A DNA stretch of 64,000 nt from Osmia lignaria lignaria (Eukaryota > Arthropoda > Insecta > Hymenoptera > Megachilidae): assembly GCF_051020975.1 (NCBI RefSeq), contig NC_135038.1, positions 6,322,001 to 6,386,000 of the forward strand, given 5' to 3'. Under the pieces are notes generated by a model. It saw nothing but the letters and a program-made list of their open reading frames with translations, was not told the DNA's origin and ran no database searches. Both the position numbers and the translations under genes were made by a program. Within the stretch, counting starts at the first letter, position 1, and every line of letters begins with the position of its first letter. Below are positions 58,213 to 64,000 of this stretch, one piece after another.

Positions 58213-60422
58213 CTGCGGCAAAGCTACTAAATATCGTAGGAAAGGTAATAAATATCGCGTCAGAAAGAGTTTGCAGGCGTGTTTCCCTTATCTGGCCGTC
58301 GCGTACGCCAGTCTCGTGCAAACTTTTAATTGGATCGAATGAGAAAGAAACATGTACCGCTGCGGGCCTGGGTTAGTCGCGAACTTGGCGGGTTCGTTAT
58401 TACGAAAAAGAAACGCACATTGTAGAGCGCGGCAACGGTCGTGGGTGAGATGAGGAGAGGCGATATTCTGCGTGCATTCCGGCGTCGACGCCGAGTCTAG
58501 GATTGATGGACGGAAACGCGAGAAGAATGGCAGCAAAGTCGTCGTTGTCGGTCTACCGGGGTCGTTGACAGTCGGACAGATGCGTGAACCATACAGGGCC
58601 GTAGAAAGAATTTTTTAAACCCTTCTGCGATCCTAGACAGTGTTGATTAAATGTAAGAAACTTGGAGAGACATTTGGGAATATCAAGTTCTTTGAGAGAT
58701 TATCGATAACATAAAAGTATTACAAAATACCACTTGCAGCGCATCAATTTGAAGTATAAAGTTCAACGAAGATGATCACATAAAGATTCCTTCGATATTT
58801 TTAATAGAAAATGATTGGAACGAACGATTGCTAACAGGAGTTGATCCATTATTTATTCGAAGAGAGAATCAATCATCTTGTGATTAAAATATTCATGAAA
58901 CTCTTATATGATTATTTTCCTTAAATTTTAAGCTTCAAATTGATGTATTACAAGTGCCATTTTGCGACACTTTTATGTCATCAAATTATTATTAAATTCG
59001 GCGACGATATAGGACTCGTTGAACAAAGATTTCTCTCCGATAGAGAATCGCGTGAGGAAGATTCTTTCAATTGAAATTCGTCGTAATTATTTACGACGAT
59101 CCGCGCGATTCACGGATAAATTTAATAATTTCAACCTTGTGGAAACAATAGGGTGTAGAATGGACACCCTCGCGATCCCTGTCTCACGGCCGCGAATGAA
59201 AAGCTGTCGACACCGTGGTCGAGGTATAAGTTACACGCGTGATACATCGTGGGATCTCGAGAGGGACCTCTTACAATGGTCGGAGGGTAGAGAGCAAAAG
59301 AGGAGCATGAATAAACATCAGAGGCACATGTTTGCACGGCGTACACTCTTCTCTTTCTATCTGTGTTGCTCGTATCGCGGTGTAATTGCGGATTGCCAGC
59401 CGTACGAGAAACGTTTGTCGAGTAATTAACTAGACGACGCGTGGTTTTATGGGGCTGAAAGATGCAAACGAGTTATGGAATAGATATGGTAACGAGCACG
59501 ATTGATGAGACGTCTGCGAGCGAGAAAAAAAAAAAGGCCACCGTAGATAAATTAAATTAGACGAGATGGAATAATTTATTGACAAGGAGTAAATTATTAT
59601 TATTACGCTTAAGAATCATCGAATCGAAGGAAGATAAATGATTCTTCTAACGGGTTACACGCGTCCTTACGACGGGTGTATTCTCGAAACACGTAACTCA
59701 ATTAAACACCAGTCCCGCGTTAATTATCCTCGATCGTCGTGGATATTTATCACCGACGGTACGCAAAGATTTTGACACGGTCTATTTAAACCCAGCCGTT
59801 GCAGAGTAGAGGAGGAAGTTTAATTCGGCGATCGTACGCCGTTCAGTTCAGGTATTAATTAATTAGATAATTAATCGTGTAATGGCTTTAATTGGGTCCT
59901 GTTAAGTGTCAACGTGCTCCCTCGGGCGTAATCTTAGCCGTGGCATCTCGTGGCTTTATCTACATGTATATAGGAACACGATGCCACCGAAGTTACCATC
60001 TCGTTGTCCAGGTAAAACCGACCGAGCTACCTGGCTCGCGAGCTTCTACTCCACGGGAAGTTGTTAAGATTACAGATAAGAATACGAGATTTCGCAGATC
60101 CGATATCCGTTGATAAGCGAGCATGCACTCCTTGTTAAACGAAGATACCGAAGATTCTCTTAACTTTCTTCGCGTTCCACCTTTATTTTACCGTTTTCAT
60201 CTCTTCCTACACCATTCACGCTGGTTACTTTGATTTATGGTTGATCGCGAATGACGCTGATTCGTAACATTTCATTTAAGTTTCCTTGGAAGTATTATTC
60301 AAGCACAATTTATAATACAATATTTAGTAATTTTTAGGGTTGGGTAATAATTGGGTCAAGCGGAGTAGAGTCGGCCAATGATTGTGTATAATTCGATGTA
60401 ATTGAATTTCGAGTCTAAGTCG

Positions 60423-60502
60423 AATTTGGGTCCCAAAATGACGGGTACCCGATGGATTCCTCATACCCGACCCGAGTCCGACCCAAATTTTCGGGTACCC
60501 GT
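60423..60502. repeat. Palindrome-rich GGGTACCCG repeat
   Basis: AATTTGGGTC (60423-60432) and GACCCAAATT (60480-60489) are perfect inverted repeats. ACGGGTACCCG (60441) and CGGGTACCCGT (60492) are each self-palindromic around GGGTACCC. It looks like a short dispersed repeat; its family is unknown to me. Confidence 0.6.
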
Positions 60503-62154
60503 ATACCACTCCTTCGATCTAACATATATTCACATTTTTAAAAGAAAATTAATCCAGTCATTTTAATTAATAATTTTCCAAATTAATCATTTCCAAAGAT
60601 CGTTATCAAAGCCTCAAAAGAGTGCAATCGTTGTTAAAAAATGATCGTAATGCCGGTAATTATAAAAGAGAAGGGATATCACGTTCGTCAATGAGAAATG
60701 AAAGGATTGATCAGGGAAAGTATAGAAACGTCAAAAGCACGTGTTCGATGATCAGCTCGAGGCTGGGCTAAAAACGTGGACTCGCGTCGCTTCAGTGTAC
60801 TCCACGTGGTTCAGGTTTCAAGAAAGAGTGAAAGAGATAGAAAGAAAGAAAGAATGAAAGAGCAGACGAGAAAGGCATGCTTGTACCATCGAAGCTTCGC
60901 TCGACAACGTCAAAACGGTTCTGCCTTCTACCGCGGCGTGGCGTTAGTAGCCGCGGGATTATGCAAACCGATTCCAAGCTGTATTCTCCTCTACGATCAG
61001 TAGATTCCCCTTCTTCGATTCCTTTTATCGTAAATCATTTCATTTTTAATTATACATTGATTCTTATTAATAATATTCAAAAGAAGATTAAATTATCGGC
61101 CAATCTTTCACACATTTCTCATCAATTTTTGTTTATTAATCGTCTTAATTGATAATACACAAAATTAATTTTAAATTAAAATGATGAGCAAACAGATGTT
61201 GAATAAATTCAGTTGAAAAGATAGCGTTCTTCAGTGAGGATGTCGAGGGTATTTAAGGGCAGTGGATGGTGCAGTTTGTCGGTTCATCGTCCCAAAAGTT
61301 ACGACTCCATTAAGAAAGGGCTCTGCTGATTTTTTCCAGTTCATTTCGGCTCGCATAAAACAAGCTATTTAAAATGCAAAGGCGTAGCAACTGATCGCTA
61401 GCCTCCTTGATTTCGACTATTAGAAAATTAAAAGAAAAGAAGGGATTACTTTCGTCAAGCTAATTGCTGAACATTCCAATTCCTGATCTTCGTCATCGTT
61501 GACGGAGAATAATTTGTGCGTTTCCCGGTGAAAAGGTTCTCATATGACGATAGAAATGTCGCTGTTTGCTTGGGAAAAAGAAGGAACGCGTCGGGTTCGA
61601 GTGAAAAAGAGGAATTACTGTTAGGACCGTACATGGAAGAAACAACGTCATTGCTCCGTGTGAATAAGCTTTTTACGAAGATGACGACTCTATTCGCCTT
61701 TTAAGCAAGCAATCTTTCTGCCCGATTACGCTTGGAAAAGCTATTATTCCGGCAGACGGGATAGAAGTAGCCGTTCCTAAGCTCGGGCATTCGGGAAAAA
61801 TTCGTTTGCTCGTTGGAATTTTTCTAAGCGATCAATTAGCGTAAATTTATCCGCCTGGGATTAGAGAGTAAAACGATGCAATTGTTTTCATCGGATTCTT
61901 CGATAATTGCCTTTGAACGTAGTATAAATCAATTAGGAATTATGCCGTTTTCGAAAGTAACTCTCTTTCGTGAAAAATTCTGAAATTCATTTTTAATTAA
62001 ATCTAATCGTGCCACTTGCATCGATGACTCGCGAGAAATATTGAAGAAGAGAACGGGTGAAGAAGAGCAACGTTTACGGGGACGATGGACAATTCGGTTT
62101 TCGTTGGACGTATGGGAAGTTAAGTAAAAGTTATTAGTCGCAGCACGCCACACG

Positions 62155-62170
62155 CGGCCATTTATGGCCG
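62155..62170. promoter_or_regulatory. Palindromic paired GCCAT site
   Basis: CGGCCAT, spacer TT, ATGGCCG: perfect 7-bp arms. Each arm contains the GCCAT core bound by Pho/YY1-class zinc fingers, so this is a candidate dimeric or Polycomb-related site. Binding is inferred, not shown. Confidence 0.3.
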
Positions 62171-63153
62171 TCCTGGAGAAAGAATCCTCCGGCAAGGCGT
62201 GCAGTGGCCCAGAACGGATGAAATTCCACGGACGTTTCCGGCGGACGCGCAGCGGAGTTCGCCGAATCAACCGAGCCACGGATAAAAGAGAGAGATGTGC
62301 TTGGAGGAAATACAGAAGGCGGACTTTGCTTTCCAGAAACCTGGGAAATTTAATCGGAAAATATACAAAATTCCTCTACAATATTATATATGAAAAACAG
62401 GATAAGAAATACTAAGTTCTGAAGCGGAAGAAAGGGTGTTTCCTTCAGATTCAGTTTTCCTCCCGAATCAGGAAATCCGTGAAAGAAGCAAACATCGGGA
62501 TGAGAGAAAAGAAAAAGAAGGGTGACGGTGTACGAAAGCGTCAGGATGAAAGCGGAAAGAAATAAGTAGCCGGGGTAGGAGCATCAGGAAGAGAAGAGAA
62601 TCGTTCTTCAGGTTGGTAGGAGTCGGTCCCGAGCTCGTATTTGCAGGACATCCGCGCCACTGGCCATCGAGACAGTTATGACTCTCCCCGTCCTCGAACT
62701 CGTCAGTTGTTTTGCGCCGGTTTCATTGCTTTTGTTCTAACTCCCTGATCTTTTCTCGTTGCTTTTGTTCATCTCCTCTGTTCGGTGGCTGCTTCTGCTG
62801 TTGCGGTGCCAGCGCCCTGGTCTTTTGCTCCTGTTTCCATCGCAAGAATCACCGAGCTTCAGTCCCTTTCTATCTCTCTTCGATCATCATCCTCCTTTTC
62901 TATTCTACGCTCGCTCGTCCCAGTAGTCCCAGCTTCTTCTGCTCTCTTTTTCATCAGTCGAGCTGATCTTTTTGCCGGCTTGCAGCTTCCAGTCAGGAGG
63001 ATGAGCGAGGATGAAAGAAAGAGGACCAACTGCAGTCTCTCCTTCTTCGTTGGCTTGAAAGGAGCCGACGTTACGTACGGTAGCCGGCCAGACTGTACCC
63101 AATTATTCCGGCGTGCTATACTAATGCCATGGACCCCCTTTGGCTAACCACCC

Positions 63154-63182
63154 CCTTCTTCTTCTTCTTCTTCTTCTTCTTC
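63154..63182 (+). repeat. (CTT)n microsatellite
   Basis: About nine uninterrupted CTT units. It produces Leu- and Lys/Arg-rich spurious frames on both strands. Confidence 0.9.
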
Positions 63183-64000
63183 GATGTGTGTTGCTTGTCG
63201 TAGTCTTCGTGGCTGCTCCCTTTACTTCCATCTCTTTCCAATCCTCCCGTAACCATAAGGGAGAACTGCCTCGAATCGAGATTGCTACAAACCCGATGCC
63301 GATGGATCTGTGGAATGACGAGCGCACGAGGATTCTTGATTTTTTTCAAACGATCCTGTTGTCCGAACTTCGATTCTTTTTCCTGGGTTAGAACGGATTT
63401 GGATTTAGGAAGAAAAATTTTCAAGAAAAATCGAAATTTTGATTTTCTGATAAATAACAACGTTGCGTCAGGAGAATCTTTTCTTTTTCTTTCTTTCACG
63501 ATAAAGATACTTGCTCGAATAATTTATTCGGCGTGTTGAGAGCCAAGGCTATCAGCTATTCCCACGATAGCGGTCGAGTACACCAAGTGATTCTATGTTT
63601 GAATGTTTAATCGAAGAGAAGTTAAAATTTGGACGTTTAAATTTTTTTTTATCTCTGACCGTGTCTAAGGATTTTTTTTCCTGCTTATTTTTGGACAGAC
63701 TGCGTTCAATTATATTTGTTTTTGCGTTTCAATTTTCGTATCAAAACGATAAATAAGCTGAAAGAAGTGGATAGGGATGAAAAATGTTCGAAATGGTCGA
63801 TGATTCTCTGATGATAAAACGAATGCAATTTCTCCGTAGACGATGCAGTTTCGAACCGATGCAGTTCGAGACAATGTTCGCGTCGGCGAGATATAATTTT
63901 CCCCTATTAATTGTTAATTCCGCGCTCAATTACGAAGACAAATTGCGTTCGGCTTTTTTCGTCGGTAGATAGCTGGAAAATAATCGAGGCGACGTATAAC

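Larger units (their letters stand above)
48991..64000 (+). other. Putative first intron of gene 2 (continues past window)
   Basis: It begins GTAAGTGATG. No zinc-finger or other recognisable exon appears before the window end. Contents are an AT-rich first 7 kb with a GTTAACTGTTAAC site (52770), a GC-richer block at about 56.0-57.1 kb with a TATAAAAG at 56596, repeats at 58033-58212 and 60423-60502, a CGGCCATTTATGGCCG palindrome at 62155-62170, and a (CTT)n run at 63154. Alternative first exons of gene 2 could lie here unrecognised. Confidence 0.5.

Noticed and set aside
63116..63499. Lys- and Arg-rich open frames on the minus strand
   Set aside because: Read-through of the (CTT)n microsatellite.
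1..64000. tRNA genes, microRNA precursors, CRISPR arrays, bacterial-type operons or integrated viral genes
   Set aside because: No cloverleaf with paired A/B boxes, no long-stem precursor with a known seed, no regular spacer array, and no viral protein-like frame was seen by eye. tRNAscan-SE and an Rfam search would be the decisive checks.

Overview
The window looks like insect nuclear DNA, most likely from a bee or related hymenopteran. It is AT-rich with many CpGs, has long introns and canonical GT/AG splice sites, and contains several short non-autonomous DNA transposons. There are no operons, no long uninterrupted reading frames, and no rRNA, CRISPR or recognisable tRNA genes. Almost all open frames present are chance frames. 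The real coding DNA I can defend is under 1 kb.

Gene 1 (+ strand, 5869-31378) is the 3' part of an orthologue of ubiquitin carboxyl-terminal hydrolase 48 (USP48). Seven exons join in frame: 5869-5976, 7523-7629, 13849-13979, 14298-14417, 16090-16215, 28036-28120 and 31356-31378. They encode about 233 C-terminal residues: the last DUSP-type domain, a basic linker, the ubiquitin-like domain and a conserved tail ending at a TGA. The catalytic USP domain lies upstream of the window. Introns range from 318 bp to 11.8 kb.

From about 31.8 to 47.3 kb is a long region without a convincing gene. It holds polypyrimidine and (CTT)n tracts, GC-rich patches, clusters of TAATT-type homeodomain words and several dispersed repeats.

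Gene 2 (+ strand) starts in a CpG-rich promoter/5'-UTR block at about 47.3-48.8 kb. Its first coding exon (48814-48990, 59 residues, in-frame stop just upstream, good GTAAGT donor) looks like the N-terminus of a transcription regulator. It has an Ala/Gly-rich stretch and a sumoylation-type IKTE motif. Its identity is not proven; a nuclear receptor is one possibility. The remaining 15 kb appears to be its first intron, with candidate regulatory sequence and a possible internal promoter near 56.6 kb.

The most unusual signal is a dispersed 20-bp core, GGCTCTCTCCATGGTCCGCC, present eight times in 64 kb on both strands, four of them exact. One divergent copy sits inside a TA-flanked 166-bp element with clean terminal inverted repeats. 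In the other copies the core is better preserved than the element ends. Two further elements with pogo/Tigger-like termini, a TTTGGGTCA/TGACCC palindromic repeat, a CCACCC...GGGTGG-bracketed repeat and a repeated GTGGACATTYGAATTCATTCGG word are also present.
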